DNA of 60,529 bases, taken from an uncultured Prevotellaceae bacterium (GTDB taxonomy: Bacteria; Bacteroidota; Bacteroidia; Bacteroidales; Bacteroidaceae). The notes under the pieces were generated by a model. It was not told the DNA's origin. It worked only from the letters and a program-made list of their open reading frames with translations, and searched no databases. Positions 30,640 to 40,318 of the stretch are shown in pieces. Location of the stretch: assembly GCA_900315105.1 (NCBI GenBank), contig OMXX01000019.1, positions 1 through 60,529 on the forward strand, in the 5' to 3' direction. How positions within the stretch are numbered: position 1 is the first letter of the stretch; every line of letters begins with the position of its first letter. The position numbers and the translations under genes were made by a program.

Positions 30640-32973
30640 TTACTTCACCACCTTCTTGCCATTTACAATGTAGAGGCCTGAAGGGAGCTCGTCGAGAGAG
30701 GTTGTAGGCATACGCATACCGTTGAGGTTGTAGATGCCCTTAGAGGTGTCAACCTTCTTGTCAGCCTCAATATTGTCAATACCTGTAGGCTCACCTCCGT
30801 TAAGTCCGCGAACAAAGCCAGCATACACGTGCTTGCGGTAGTAGTTGAGATCCCATATACCTACTGGTGTGTTGGCGCGCCATCCGCTGTTTGATGGTGA
30901 GTCTGTGCCACACCACTGGCAAATGCCCCATTGCTGCTCTGGAGGTACGAGACGGAAGTACTCCTTGATAATCCACTCGTAGAAATCAGCCATGTTCTTG
31001 TGCTGTGTCTCGGTCATCTGGCTGGTTGGTACGTCTTTGCCACTTGCGTTTACGTAACCCATATCCATCTCGCTGACGCGAACCCATTTGCCTGTTTCTG
31101 CCATGAGCTTGAACATATTGGTAATGGCTCTTTTCTTGCTGCTAAGGGTGCCGCTGTTCTCGTAGTAAGAGATGTGCATCTGAGTGCCGATACCGTCAAT
31201 CTTGGTAACACCGTCTGCCTCCCATTTCTTTATCCAGTTGATGAGCGACTTGACTTTCTTGTTGCTATCCCAATCGGATTCGAGGTTGTAGTCGTTGATG
31301 AAGAGTTTGACATCCTCCGGACCATACTTGCGAGCAAGACGACAAGCCTGACGAACGTATTCGAGGTCACCCATAAAGTCTTGCCAGTAGAAGGCATCGC
31401 CACCTACATCCCATGTGCCGTTAGGGTTATATCCCTCTGAATGCTGAAGGGTATAGTTGCCCTGGCCGTCGTTACCTCCGCCAGAGATAGCCTCATTCAC
31501 GAGATCCCATGCCTTTACCTTACCGTCGCAAGCCTCCATCATGCCCTTTATCCACTTGTCCATGGCATATACAAGGGTGTCGTGACGTTCCTGCTGTGTG
31601 AGTGGGGTAGTGCTTGGAATATAGACGTATGTGATACCGTCGCTGATGGTTGGGTCCTCTGGGTTACCGCTGTTTTCCTTTACCTTGAATGTGCTTACCT
31701 CTGTGCCTTCGAAGTCGCCGTTCTTCATCTTCTCAACACCGCCAATCTTCAGACTTACGTTGTCGAAGTAATAGTTGTTCTCGTCAGCCAGTTCGCTGAG
31801 GTTGAGGGCTATGCTCTGTCCTGCGTTGCCGAACTTTCCGCTAAGGGTAATGGTTTTCCAGTCGGTAGAGAAATTGATACTTCCTATGCCATCGCCAACG
31901 TATGAGCCTGGGGCATTATGAATCTGTGTAGATGCGTATGCAGGCTTGTCGGCACGAACATCTGCCGTGAACACATAGCTTGCTCCAGAAGTGAATGAGC
32001 CAGGAACGAGCCACATCTGATTGTCCCAAGCATCTTTTTGCTTTTCTGTGGCATGAGCCTTGAGGCAACGGCGCTCCTCGGTTGTGGTCTTTCCCTTGGT
32101 TGTTGTCTCAAATTTGATGCTCTTGATATAGACGTCACCTATATAGTTAGGAACTTGCAGAAGCATGAAACTGCTCTCCAACTGAGGTGTGAGGTTTAAT
32201 TCCACATCCTTCCACTCATTGGTGAATGGAACGCTGAAGTTAGGACCGTTTACCGACCAGTCTCCGAGGCGACCATTTAACTTGCCGTTTTCAGAACCCT
32301 TTACGGTAAAGGTTACCTTGTAGCTCTTGCCTTTCGTGAGCATGATATCGGACATGCCGACGAACTGCACCTGATACGAGTACTTTGTTGTTGATTTTAC
32401 TTTCAAACCATTAGTAGCATCAAATGAGAGCGTGTATCCAAATTCTGACTCATTAGCCTTCCATCCCACATTCTGCGATTTGCGGAAATCCTTGCTTGCT
32501 GCAATTGATTTAACTTCCACATCACCGTCGGTAAGCTCTGGAGCAGGCTTGTCGGCAAGGAGTTTCCTGAGCCAGCCGTTAGGCTGCTGTGAATGCCATG
32601 CGAGGGTATGGCCATAGACGCTAAGACCAGCATCCGTAGCTTTCTTCACATAATTCTTCACCGTGGTGAAGTTCATAACACCATTGCCGTTCACACAACT
32701 TGCCATCTTCATGGCATTACCCGCAACTGTCTCGTTGAAGTTCTTGTTTGTAAGATCCCTGACTAATGAGTTGTTGAGATAGTCGCTTACGGTAGTTCCT
32801 ACGCCGAGTTTGAAGTTCGGGTATTTGGAGCGGTCGATGTACTCCTTGAGGGCTTGATACTTGTCCAAGTATCGGTAGTTGTCATCGTTAGGCTTGCCTA
32901 ACTCGAATTTTTGCTGTGCCACAGCAGAGATGGAAAGTCCGGCTGTTAGCATGAATAAGTATAATTTCTTCAT
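30640..32973 (-). CDS. GH10 endo-1,4-beta-xylanase with inserted CBM domains
   Basis: This 777-residue exported enzyme hydrolyses xylan chains. The GH10 barrel begins after the signal peptide (HTLAWHSQQ near 125), then is interrupted by about 280 residues holding two carbohydrate-binding-module-like beta-sandwiches (VGWKANESEFGYTLSFD..., LVPGSFTSGASYVFTADVRA...), and resumes at VYAMDKWIKGMM. The acid/base is Glu494 in WDLVNEA and the nucleophile Glu635 in VRVSEMDMG. The split layout is known from Prevotella and Bacteroides xylanases. The last 30 residues (IYNLNGMRM...GLYIVNGKKVVK) are the shared exoprotein tail. The promoter is at 33015-33022. Confidence 0.94.
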   Translation of the reverse strand: MKKLYLFMLTAGLSISAVAQQKFELGKPNDDNYRYLDKYQALKEYIDRSKYPNFKLGVGTTVSDYLNNSLVRDLTNKNFNETVAGNAMKMASCVNGNGVMNFTTVKNYVKKATDAGLSVYGHTLAWHSQQPNGWLRKLLADKPAPELTDGDVEVKSIAASKDFRKSQNVGWKANESEFGYTLSFDATNGLKVKSTTKYSYQVQFVGMSDIMLTKGKSYKVTFTVKGSENGKLNGRLGDWSVNGPNFSVPFTNEWKDVELNLTPQLESSFMLLQVPNYIGDVYIKSIKFETTTKGKTTTEERRCLKAHATEKQKDAWDNQMWLVPGSFTSGASYVFTADVRADKPAYASTQIHNAPGSYVGDGIGSINFSTDWKTITLSGKFGNAGQSIALNLSELADENNYYFDNVSLKIGGVEKMKNGDFEGTEVSTFKVKENSGNPEDPTISDGITYVYIPSTTPLTQQERHDTLVYAMDKWIKGMMEACDGKVKAWDLVNEAISGGGNDGQGNYTLQHSEGYNPNGTWDVGGDAFYWQDFMGDLEYVRQACRLARKYGPEDVKLFINDYNLESDWDSNKKVKSLINWIKKWEADGVTKIDGIGTQMHISYYENSGTLSSKKRAITNMFKLMAETGKWVRVSEMDMGYVNASGKDVPTSQMTETQHKNMADFYEWIIKEYFRLVPPEQQWGICQWCGTDSPSNSGWRANTPVGIWDLNYYRKHVYAGFVRGLNGGEPTGIDNIEADKKVDTSKGIYNLNGMRMPTTSLDELPSGLYIVNGKKVVK

Positions 32974-33014
32974 AAATATTATGGTTTTAGTTTTTGGAAT
33001 TCAGATATTCGGCG

Positions 33015-33022
33015 CAAAATTA
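33015..33022 (-). promoter_or_regulatory. -7 element of the xylanase gene
   Basis: The minus strand reads TAATTTTG, with TTTTTGG further upstream at about 33034-33040 as a possible -33 region. Confidence 0.55.
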
Positions 33023-33062
33023 ATAAAAACTTTCCAAAAATCGATATTATAAGAATTAAAAC

Positions 33063-33093
33063 TTGCAGTTTTGCTGAAAAATTTGTACTTTTG
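33063..33093 (+). promoter_or_regulatory. purU promoter
   Basis: TTG (33063-33065) and TACTTTTG (33086-33093) lie 20 bp apart. The expected transcript begins just before the heptamer array. Confidence 0.6.
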
Positions 33094-33108
33094 CATCTTA
33101 AATGGATT

Positions 33109-33252
33109 AAGGACTAAGGTCTAAGGTCCAAGGATTAAGGACTAAGGTCCAAGGATTAAGGACTAAGGTCCAAGGATTAAGGACTAAGGACTAAGGCTTT
33201 GACCTTCGACCTTTGACTTTCGACCTTTGACCTTCGACCTTTGACCTTTGAC
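33109..33252. repeat. Heptamer array in the purU leader
   Basis: Thirteen 7-bp units (AAGGACT, AAGGTCT, AAGGTCC, AAGGATT and variants) run 33109-33199. The second arm has seven units (TGACCTT, CGACCTT, TGACTTT) to 33252. The arms are partly complementary. The AAGG position is invariant in the first arm. Confidence 0.92.
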
Positions 33253-33281
33253 AAATAAAAATAAATCGTAAAATAGTGGAA

Positions 33282-34145
33282 ATGCAACAGACTGCTATAT
33301 TATTGCTACATTGCCCGGATCAGCTGGGTATTATCACAGATATCACCAAGTTCATTACAGATAATCACGGTAATATTGTTTACCTTGACCAGTATGTGGA
33401 CAAGGTTGACGGCCGCTTCTTCATGCGTGTGGAGTGGGAGCTTGCCGAGTTCTCCATTCCTTCTGAGAAGATTGAGGAATATATTGAGACCTTGTACGGT
33501 TCACGATATGAGATGGAGTTCGACATTTACTTCAACTATGTGAAGCCTCGCATGGCTCTGTTCGTAAGTAAGATGAGCCATTGCCTCTACGACCTTCTTG
33601 CACGCTATAAGGCTGGTGAACTTGATGTTGAGATTCCATGTATCGTCAGCAACCACGAGGACCTTCGTTATGTGGCAGATCAGTTTGGCATTCCTTATTA
33701 TGTATGGTCTATCAAGAAAGACTGGTCAAACAAGCAGGAGGTGGAGAAGGCTGAGATGGAATTGCTGAAGAAGGAGCGTATCTCATTCATCGTTCTTGCC
33801 CGCTATATGCAGATTATCTCCGAAGATATGATAAAGCGCTATCCTCATAAGATTATCAATATCCATCACTCATTCCTTCCTGCGTTCATAGGAGCAAAGC
33901 CTTATCACCAGGCTTATCAGCGTGGTGTGAAGATCATCGGTGCTACAAGCCACTACGTTACTTCTGAGCTTGATGCAGGTCCTATCATTGAGCAGGATGT
34001 CGTACGCATCACTCATAAGGACACTCCTGAGACTCTTGTTCTCAAGGGTAAGGACCTCGAGAAGATTGTCCTCTCACGCGCAGTTAAGAAGCATATCGAA
34101 AGGAAGATTCTCACATATCATAACAAGACCATCATCTTCTCATAA
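33282..34145 (+). CDS. purU: Formyltetrahydrofolate deformylase PurU
   Basis: The start is placed at ATG 33282 (a GTG at 33276 is also possible), giving 287 residues. The N-terminal ACT domain (TAILLLHCPDQLGIITDIT) senses metabolites. The catalytic formyltransferase-like domain has INIHHSFLPAF and TSELDAGPIIEQD with the Asn, His and Asp residues of the family. It hydrolyses 10-formyl-THF to THF and formate, balancing the one-carbon pool. A variable heptamer array in the leader may affect its expression. A strong terminator follows. Confidence 0.95.
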   Translation: MQQTAILLLHCPDQLGIITDITKFITDNHGNIVYLDQYVDKVDGRFFMRVEWELAEFSIPSEKIEEYIETLYGSRYEMEFDIYFNYVKPRMALFVSKMSHCLYDLLARYKAGELDVEIPCIVSNHEDLRYVADQFGIPYYVWSIKKDWSNKQEVEKAEMELLKKERISFIVLARYMQIISEDMIKRYPHKIINIHHSFLPAFIGAKPYHQAYQRGVKIIGATSHYVTSELDAGPIIEQDVVRITHKDTPETLVLKGKDLEKIVLSRAVKKHIERKILTYHNKTIIFS

Positions 34146-34152
34146 TATAAAG

Positions 34153-34189
34153 CTAAACCGAGCCTCCCAAAATGGAAGGCTCGGTTTAG
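34153..34189. terminator. Bidirectional terminator after purU
   Basis: CTAAACCGAGCCT and AGGCTCGGTTTAG form a 13-bp perfect stem followed by TTTTT. It serves purU and probably the convergent gene. Confidence 0.9.
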
Positions 34190-34192
34190 TTT

Positions 34193-37156
34193 TTACTCCA
34201 TTTTCTTCATGTATTCCTCCAGTTTCTCGGCTGGAATGTAATTCTTTAATGCCTCAAAGAAATTAAAGAGATTAAGGCACTTCTTTTCCACCTTGCCATC
34301 TGGATTTATGATGATAAAGGTAGGAACACCTGTAACATGGTACTTTTTCATTATCTCTTCGGCCAAGGCATGGTCGTTCCACTCATGCCAACTTACCTCA
34401 CCCAATGGCTTTTTCTTCCACGCTTTCTCCCTGTCGACTGAAATTGTTATCATCTCAAACTTATCCTTGTTCTCTTTGTAGAACTCTTCAAGGACTGGTT
34501 TTGCAGCTTGGCAAGGAGCACAGCCTAATCCACTGAATTCAAGGATGGTGTATTTGCCTTTGCCAAGGAACTCATTAAGGTGGTGAGGCTTATCGTCATA
34601 GTCGTAAAGCTCGAAATCAGCCATCATATCACCTTCTTTTACAACACCTTGGAGTCTTTTCGGAGTCTTGATAATTTTCACCTGTGAGGACTGGGGTACA
34701 GAGGCTGTAAATTCTTTCGAATCATCAACAACAGGCAGAGCGTCAAGGTTGCTGATATCATAACTCCAGATTTGGGGATCAAGCTCATCCCAGTAGTCAT
34801 CATTTGACAAATATAGAGTGTTGCCGTCATCTGAAAGCATAAGAGAATGACCGAAGTTGTCCAGTTTTAACTTCCTAAGCAGATTTCCATTCCAGTCATA
34901 CATCTCAACTGTATTTCCGTTAAGTGTTTGGCCAGTGCGATAATATTCTTCAGAACTTAATTTCTTTCCTTCTTTGTCTGAATCAATAGGCAATATAAAC
35001 ACGTATTTATCGTTAACGGCACTTGTTACCCTTTCTGGAAATTTTACCCATATAGGATCCATGTTATTCTTGGTTGAATATTCTGGATATTTAGTGTATA
35101 GTTCTTTCACTACATTCACTTTGTTTCCGTCAATTGTGAATATAAAGGAATATCTCCATTCATAAAGATGAAACAGATAACGTCCTTTGCCATTTCCGCG
35201 TACTACACTATTACCTGTATAAACCCTGCATTTGACCAAACTGTCAATTTCCATACCGTCATCCGGCCAGAAATCTAATGGGATACATTTGTGGTTCTTA
35301 TAGTCAATAATTGATAGAATATGCCCATAATATTCTCTTGTAGTACCACTTACCAATATTGTTGAATCTGACAAGGAACAATACTGGGAGCCTTGAATGA
35401 AAAGTTCCTTCATGTCTTTAAGATCATATTTTTTCCATCTTGACGTGTCTTTAAGATCTTCTATGCTTTTAACGTCAGGGATTACAGTCATAGAGAAGGG
35501 GGGGAAGAAATGTCCATCTAAGGCAAGTAATGAATTGTTATTTCCCTTGGCAAATTTCAAACGTCTATAGTCGTTTGGGCCATGTCCGACAGTAAATAAA
35601 AGTTCAGTCTTTTCTAATCTGTTGTTTTTCAATAAACCTACATGATAATTCCGTTGCCCGTAAGCATTCGCTACTATGAGTTTGTCTCCCATTAAAAATT
35701 CAGGAAACCTTTCTATATCCGTAGAATCTATTTCAACGGTAGTTCCATGCAATGCATAAGTCTTGATTGCATTGTTACTGAAATCAGCATTAATGCAATA
35801 GGAAATTTCTCCTTTGGATGTCAAAGGCTTTTGTTGCAGGTTTCGAGAGAAGCATTGTGTACTTCCAATTCTTTTCTTATTATCAACATCCCATTTGCTG
35901 AGTGTATTTGTGACGGCAAATCCTGGAATATAGCTATTAAGCTTCCTGAAATATATAACACCAGCCTCTGCATCGTCAGTTTCCCAAGGGTATAATGCCA
36001 CCTTGTTCTCGTCAGAAGAGAAGCCAATACGCCATCCCATGACTTTCTCACCAGCTGATGTCATATCAAGAAAATTCCATTCTCTGAAATCATCAGGTGT
36101 GTTGTTGCTGTTCACCTCTTTCAGGAAAGAATAGTTTGTCCCATCTTCCATTGATCTGCCAAGATGCAATATCACAGGTACGCCGGCAGGTATTATATTT
36201 TCTGTCTTGTCTGTGAGTTCATAAGTCCCATCTGTTTCCTTTCTCTTGATGACATATATTTCAGCAAGGTCATCCGCCTCATAGCTTTTTTCCGCATCAT
36301 AGAAAGTACACCAGCCATTTCCATTTGCAGGGGCAACAAGGGTTTTAACTGACTGAGATCCAGGCTTCGTAGGAAAATAATCCTTGGGCATACCAATAAG
36401 TTTCTTGGCATAAACGATATTCGGGCTTTGTAAACACTCTTGTGGCGCTTTTTCCAGAAATTCGCGTAGGATATTAGAGAAAGGCTCTTCCCATAGCTTT
36501 TCCTTTTTCTCTACAAAAATAGTTCTCTCGGCTATGTTTCTTAGCTTGCTTTCTAATACGTCGCTGTATGTGCTACCTTTAATAAAGTTGCACATCACCT
36601 CCACATATCTTGCTGACAATTCATCCTTCTTCTTTATGAGTTCGTCCTTTTCTTTCTGGAGATTTTCCTTCTTACTCTCTTTTGGATTTCCATATAGTTC
36701 AGCCTCAATATCGTTAAGCCTAAGCTGTGTGGAAAGGTATTCGGGAATACTATCCCTTTCAAGTTTCTGAAGGGCATTCCATTCCTTTTGCAAAGGATTA
36801 TCGCTCTTTGCATTCCAAGTGGACGGATGTGTGCCATTACCTGTGATTATAGTCTTTGTTCCTGGAGATACAAACAAAGTGAGAGATTCTATGCAAGGAA
36901 AGAGAAACACCTCGTATTTTTCATCACCTTTCACTTTTTTCTCAAAGTGGAATTTACCCTTCTTTATCTGTGTGATTGTCTTCTGATTGCCACTATACTT
37001 GCCGGCAGAGCCGTATAGAATAACATCACAGCCATCGGGAAGGTTCTTTACAGTTCCTTCGATAATGCAAATGGAATCCTTTGCAGATACAGTTCCATTA
37101 GCCCATCCGCATAGTGCAATGAACAAGAGAAATGATATTGTTATGAGTCGTCTCAT
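34193..37156 (-). CDS. Very large TlpA-like thioredoxin protein
   Basis: This 987-residue exported protein has a signal peptide (about 1-25) and a DUF4369-like N-terminus (IEGTVKNLPDGCDVILYG). A charged coiled coil follows (residues about 140-200, NLQKEKDELIKKKDELSARY), then a beta-rich domain with GVPVILHLGRSME that looks like domains of secreted Bacteroidetes adhesins. A long propeller-like part (about 450-830) precedes the C-terminal thioredoxin domain with redox motif GCAPC. The role is probably periplasmic thiol chemistry tied to an unknown ligand. It is far longer than ordinary TlpA proteins (about 370 residues). Confidence 0.78.
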   Translation of the reverse strand: MRRLITISFLLFIALCGWANGTVSAKDSICIIEGTVKNLPDGCDVILYGSAGKYSGNQKTITQIKKGKFHFEKKVKGDEKYEVFLFPCIESLTLFVSPGTKTIITGNGTHPSTWNAKSDNPLQKEWNALQKLERDSIPEYLSTQLRLNDIEAELYGNPKESKKENLQKEKDELIKKKDELSARYVEVMCNFIKGSTYSDVLESKLRNIAERTIFVEKKEKLWEEPFSNILREFLEKAPQECLQSPNIVYAKKLIGMPKDYFPTKPGSQSVKTLVAPANGNGWCTFYDAEKSYEADDLAEIYVIKRKETDGTYELTDKTENIIPAGVPVILHLGRSMEDGTNYSFLKEVNSNNTPDDFREWNFLDMTSAGEKVMGWRIGFSSDENKVALYPWETDDAEAGVIYFRKLNSYIPGFAVTNTLSKWDVDNKKRIGSTQCFSRNLQQKPLTSKGEISYCINADFSNNAIKTYALHGTTVEIDSTDIERFPEFLMGDKLIVANAYGQRNYHVGLLKNNRLEKTELLFTVGHGPNDYRRLKFAKGNNNSLLALDGHFFPPFSMTVIPDVKSIEDLKDTSRWKKYDLKDMKELFIQGSQYCSLSDSTILVSGTTREYYGHILSIIDYKNHKCIPLDFWPDDGMEIDSLVKCRVYTGNSVVRGNGKGRYLFHLYEWRYSFIFTIDGNKVNVVKELYTKYPEYSTKNNMDPIWVKFPERVTSAVNDKYVFILPIDSDKEGKKLSSEEYYRTGQTLNGNTVEMYDWNGNLLRKLKLDNFGHSLMLSDDGNTLYLSNDDYWDELDPQIWSYDISNLDALPVVDDSKEFTASVPQSSQVKIIKTPKRLQGVVKEGDMMADFELYDYDDKPHHLNEFLGKGKYTILEFSGLGCAPCQAAKPVLEEFYKENKDKFEMITISVDREKAWKKKPLGEVSWHEWNDHALAEEIMKKYHVTGVPTFIIINPDGKVEKKCLNLFNFFEALKNYIPAEKLEEYMKKME

Positions 37157-37395
37157 AGATTGAAGAGTTTTATGTTGTTGGTTTGACTTTATTTATGTCT
37201 CTATAAGTATAGACGTATAATCATGGTAAAAAGATTAAAAAAGTATTCACTTTTTTCTTTGTCGATACTTGACTTTTGCGTGAGTACGTCGGTATGCGAA
37301 GTTTGATGTGCTAAAGCAAGTATTGATATGATGTTTTTTATTGTGACTGTGACTCTCTGAGGAAGCCGTTTCTGATATCCTTTTTGCTCTTTTCC

Positions 37396-37450
37396 GGAAT
37401 AAGAGCTACATAAGAGCAGCATAAGAGCAACATAAGAGGAACTAAGAAGG
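37396..37450. repeat. 11-bp-period array, locus 5
   Basis: Five 11-bp units: GGAATAAGAGC, TACATAAGAGC, AGCATAAGAGC, AACATAAGAGG, AACTAAGAAGG. A TTTTTGCTCTTTTCC stretch just before is the possible second arm. The gap 37157-37395 otherwise shows nothing I can name. Confidence 0.82.
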
Positions 37451-37469
37451 TGGTTTTATAGTAAATTTT

Positions 37470-37582
37470 GACTAACCAAGCCTTCCCAAAAAGGAATGAT
37501 TTTTGATAGTAATAAGCGCTCGTCTTTTTTGCGATTGAATGTATAAAAACATCCTTCCTTTTGGGATGGCTTGGTTAGGCTT
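37470..37582. repeat. AGCCTAACC-type inverted element, copy R5
   Basis: The left end GACTAACCAAGCCTTCCCAA, centre TTTTGATAGTAATAAGCG, and right end GATGGCTTGGTTAGGCTT. It stops directly at the stop codon of the peptidase gene at 37583. Confidence 0.88.
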
Positions 37583-39010
37583 CTATTCTTCGTCCTGAAA
37601 CAACGGATCGTCATACGGAATCATAGTCGGCTTCTCGTCCTTTATCTTGAGAATGTTCTCTGGAACGTATTTCTTGTCAACGACGAGGCGGAACATATAC
37701 TCTCGGAACCAATCCTCAGTCATGATGGCATAGCCTTGCTGTCCGTTGCTTCCTCCCCAACTGTTTTCCACCTTCCACTTCTTTGGCTTGCCCTCCTTGT
37801 CGAGATCAACGGCGGTAAGGGTCATTGCGTGTGCAGATACGCTCTCGAAAGTGGAGATACGCTCAGCCTTTGTCATTGGGAACTGTAAGCCGAAGAGGGT
37901 AGAGTAGTCCCATAGGTCAAGGTCCATATATCCGCGGCTTCTGTCCATCTGTGGAAGGTCATACGAGCTGTACATCTTGCGGCCGTCCTTCAATGAGGCA
38001 ATGGCGATAGACTCTATATCCTCAATAGGTAGGTTGATATATCGCCAGTTGTGACCATCGTATGTGTGGCGGTCGTATTCCACCTCATACACCTTGTAAT
38101 AAGGGTGACGTGGGTCGTTCATCAGCATTATGAAGGTGTCTTCGATAGGCTCGCTGACGGTCTCCTTATAGAACTCCAGAGGCGTGTATTTCTTTTCCTC
38201 GCCCTTGATGTTACCGTTCTTGTCGCGATGAGCGTATGTGAACTCCTTTATAGGTTCGCCAAGCGTCATTGACAGAATACGATATACCTCTGCGAGCATC
38301 TCCGTCTTACGGCTGTTGATGACTGTGTTTTTTTTCTTTGCTGCAACCATGGAGCGCAGCTCAAGACCATATTCGCGAAGCTTTGTCTCGATGATATTTG
38401 ACATCTGGCGTGTGTTCTCCGCCTGATATGTCTCAGGACGTACAGACATAGGCACAAGACCGTATTTCTTTGTAAGGTCTATTATGCCGCAGAAAGTGCC
38501 GCCATCGCTGAGCGGTGATCTGAAGAAGAACTTCACGTCAGGATCGTCTATTGATTTTGAAGCCGTCTCTATTACGCCTTGCAGGAAGAGGTTTGCCTTT
38601 TCCAACTGGTCGTAGAAGAAAAGGTAGTCCTGTGAATATTCCACGGCGAGGGTGTCCTTGTGCTCAAGTGCAAAGCGAGAACGGAGTACGTTCATACTTG
38701 AGAACATCCAGCAACGGCCAGATGATTTCTGGTTGTGTATGTTCTGCTTTGGTGTCTCGATGCTGAACTTAGTATCAATCTTTCCCTGTTTGGCAGCATT
38801 CTTGGCAAGGTCGTTGATGCTCATTGTCGCCATTGCATTGACAAGAGCCTTCTCCGCATTGCTTTGTGGACGTGTCTGCTGTATCTTGGCAAGCATCTCA
38901 GGGGAAATGCCGCCATCCTGAGCCAATGAAGGGAGGGCAAAAAGGAGGAAAAGAGCCCCCAATCCTCTCAAGGGGGAGTATTTTTTGATAGTATTTATTG
39001 TCATGGGCAT
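37583..39010 (-). CDS. Exported C1B cysteine aminopeptidase (bleomycin hydrolase/PepC type)
   Basis: The 475-residue papain-like peptidase has Gln94, Cys100 (NQKSSGRCWMFS), His394 (VSAHAMTL) and Asn416 (KVENSWGG), the complete C1 catalytic set, and the long insertions of the bleomycin hydrolase group. Bacteroidetes members remove N-terminal residues from peptides. An N-terminal signal peptide (about 12-31, LRGLGALFLLFALPSLAQ) makes it exported, unusual for the usually cytoplasmic family. The codons for residues 8-20 overlap a TACTATCAAAAAATACTCCC and CCTCTCAAGGGG segment that matches the intergenic repeat family, so part of the signal was built from a repeat. ATG 39004 is an alternative start. 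Confidence 0.88.
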   Translation of the reverse strand: MPMTINTIKKYSPLRGLGALFLLFALPSLAQDGGISPEMLAKIQQTRPQSNAEKALVNAMATMSINDLAKNAAKQGKIDTKFSIETPKQNIHNQKSSGRCWMFSSMNVLRSRFALEHKDTLAVEYSQDYLFFYDQLEKANLFLQGVIETASKSIDDPDVKFFFRSPLSDGGTFCGIIDLTKKYGLVPMSVRPETYQAENTRQMSNIIETKLREYGLELRSMVAAKKKNTVINSRKTEMLAEVYRILSMTLGEPIKEFTYAHRDKNGNIKGEEKKYTPLEFYKETVSEPIEDTFIMLMNDPRHPYYKVYEVEYDRHTYDGHNWRYINLPIEDIESIAIASLKDGRKMYSSYDLPQMDRSRGYMDLDLWDYSTLFGLQFPMTKAERISTFESVSAHAMTLTAVDLDKEGKPKKWKVENSWGGSNGQQGYAIMTEDWFREYMFRLVVDKKYVPENILKIKDEKPTMIPYDDPLFQDEE

Positions 39011-39038
39011 ACCAGTTAATGTGTATTTGATAAATAAA

Positions 39039-39125
39039 GGAAACGGATTTATCTTATTTATCTGATATGAATTGCACAGAGCATTACTGCGCCAGCTATC
39101 AGAATAATCAGATAAATCCGTTTCC
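39039..39125 (-). terminator. recA terminator hairpin
   Basis: GGAAACGGATTTATCTTATT and its near-complement at 39097-39125 form a 29-bp arm pair with three mismatches. It lies just after the recA stop codon and is followed on the minus strand by T-rich sequence. Confidence 0.8.
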
Positions 39126-39138
39126 CTTATCCTATTAT

Positions 39139-40224
39139 TTACTCTGCTGTTTCTGCTTCTTCTGTCGTTTCTTTCATCGCGCCATTAGGTGCATGACCGT
39201 TGTTCTCTGCGAGAACCTGACGAACCTTTGCCTCGATTTCCTCAGCAAGTTCTGGGTTGTCCTTGAGTATTGCAATACCCTTGTCGCGTCCCTGTGCAAT
39301 TTTTGCACCTTCGTAAGACAGCCATGAGCCGCTCTTCTGGATGATGTCATACTCGATTGCGAAGTCGAGAATCTCACCGAGCTTGGAGATGCCCTGCCCG
39401 TACAGAATGTCAAATTCGCACTTTCTGAATGGAGGTGCTACCTTGTTCTTCACAACCTTTACTCTGGTAAGGTTGCCAAGCTGTGTGTCGCCGTCCTTGA
39501 TGGCTGCTGCCTTACGGATATCGATGCGGACAGATGCATAGAACTTAAGCGCATTACCGCCTGTTGTAGTCTCTGGATTACCGAATGACACTCCGATTTT
39601 CTCGCGCAACTGGTTGATGAAGATACAGGTTGTATTTGTCTTTGAAATAGTTGATGTGAGTTTACGCAACGCTTGTGACATAAGACGTGCCTGAAGACCA
39701 ACCTTGTTGTCGCCCATTGTACCTTCAATCTCAGCCTTTGGTGTGAGGGCTGCAACAGAGTCGATGACTACGAGATCAACAGCCGCACTTGATATGAGTT
39801 GGTCAGCGATTTCGAGTGCCTGTTCACCGTTGTCTGGCTGTGAGATGAAGAGGTTATCTACATCAACTCCAAGTGCCTCAGCATAGAAGCGGTCGAAGGC
39901 GTGCTCTGCGTCGATGATAGCAGCGATGCCACCGAGCTTCTGTGCCTCTGCAATGGCATGGATTGCGAGGGTTGTCTTACCTGATGACTCAGGACCATAT
40001 ATCTCGATGATACGGCCTCTTGGGTAGCCGCCTACGCCGAGGGCGAGGTCGAGACCGACAGATCCGGTAGGAATGACATCCACCTTCTCCACCTTTTCGT
40101 CGCCGAGCTTCATTATACTTCCCTTACCGAAGTCTTTCTCTATCTTGCCGAGTGCTGCCTGCAATGCCTTCAGCTTTGCCTCTTTTGCATCGAGAGGCTT
40201 CTCGTCTTTTTCTTTCTTTGCCAT
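39139..40224 (-). CDS. recA: Recombinase RecA
   Basis: The 361-residue protein forms filaments on single-stranded DNA, drives strand exchange and stimulates LexA-type cleavage. It has the Walker A motif GPESSGKT (77-84), [18 protein letters not shown] (Walker B and L1), [22 protein letters not shown] (L2) and the usual acidic C-terminus ([11 protein letters not shown]). The length and start ([18 protein letters not shown]) are typical. It lies downstream of the carboxynorspermidine synthase gene, with an inverted repeat between them. No SOS box could be assigned. Confidence 0.98.
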   Translation of the reverse strand: MAKKEKDEKPLDAKEAKLKALQAALGKIEKDFGKGSIMKLGDEKVEKVDVIPTGSVGLDLALGVGGYPRGRIIEIYGPESSGKTTLAIHAIAEAQKLGGIAAIIDAEHAFDRFYAEALGVDVDNLFISQPDNGEQALEIADQLISSAAVDLVVIDSVAALTPKAEIEGTMGDNKVGLQARLMSQALRKLTSTISKTNTTCIFINQLREKIGVSFGNPETTTGGNALKFYASVRIDIRKAAAIKDGDTQLGNLTRVKVVKNKVAPPFRKCEFDILYGQGISKLGEILDFAIEYDIIQKSGSWLSYEGAKIAQGRDKGIAILKDNPELAEEIEAKVRQVLAENNGHAPNGAMKETTEEAETAE

Positions 40225-40244
40225 ATTATTTACAATTTAATGTC

Positions 40245-40317
40245 GGTTCCCCCAAGGGGGAGTCTTATATTACTAATACTATTAAAAGCTCCCCCCTCGG
40301 GGGGATGGGAGGGGCCT
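40245..40317. repeat. Inverted repeat upstream of recA
   Basis: GGTTCCCCCAAGGGGGAG is followed by TACTAATACTATTAAAA and CTCCCCCCTCGGGGGGATGG. It abuts the end of the carboxynorspermidine synthase gene (stop at 40319) and resembles the other G/C-run elements. Confidence 0.75.
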
Positions 40318-40318
40318 T

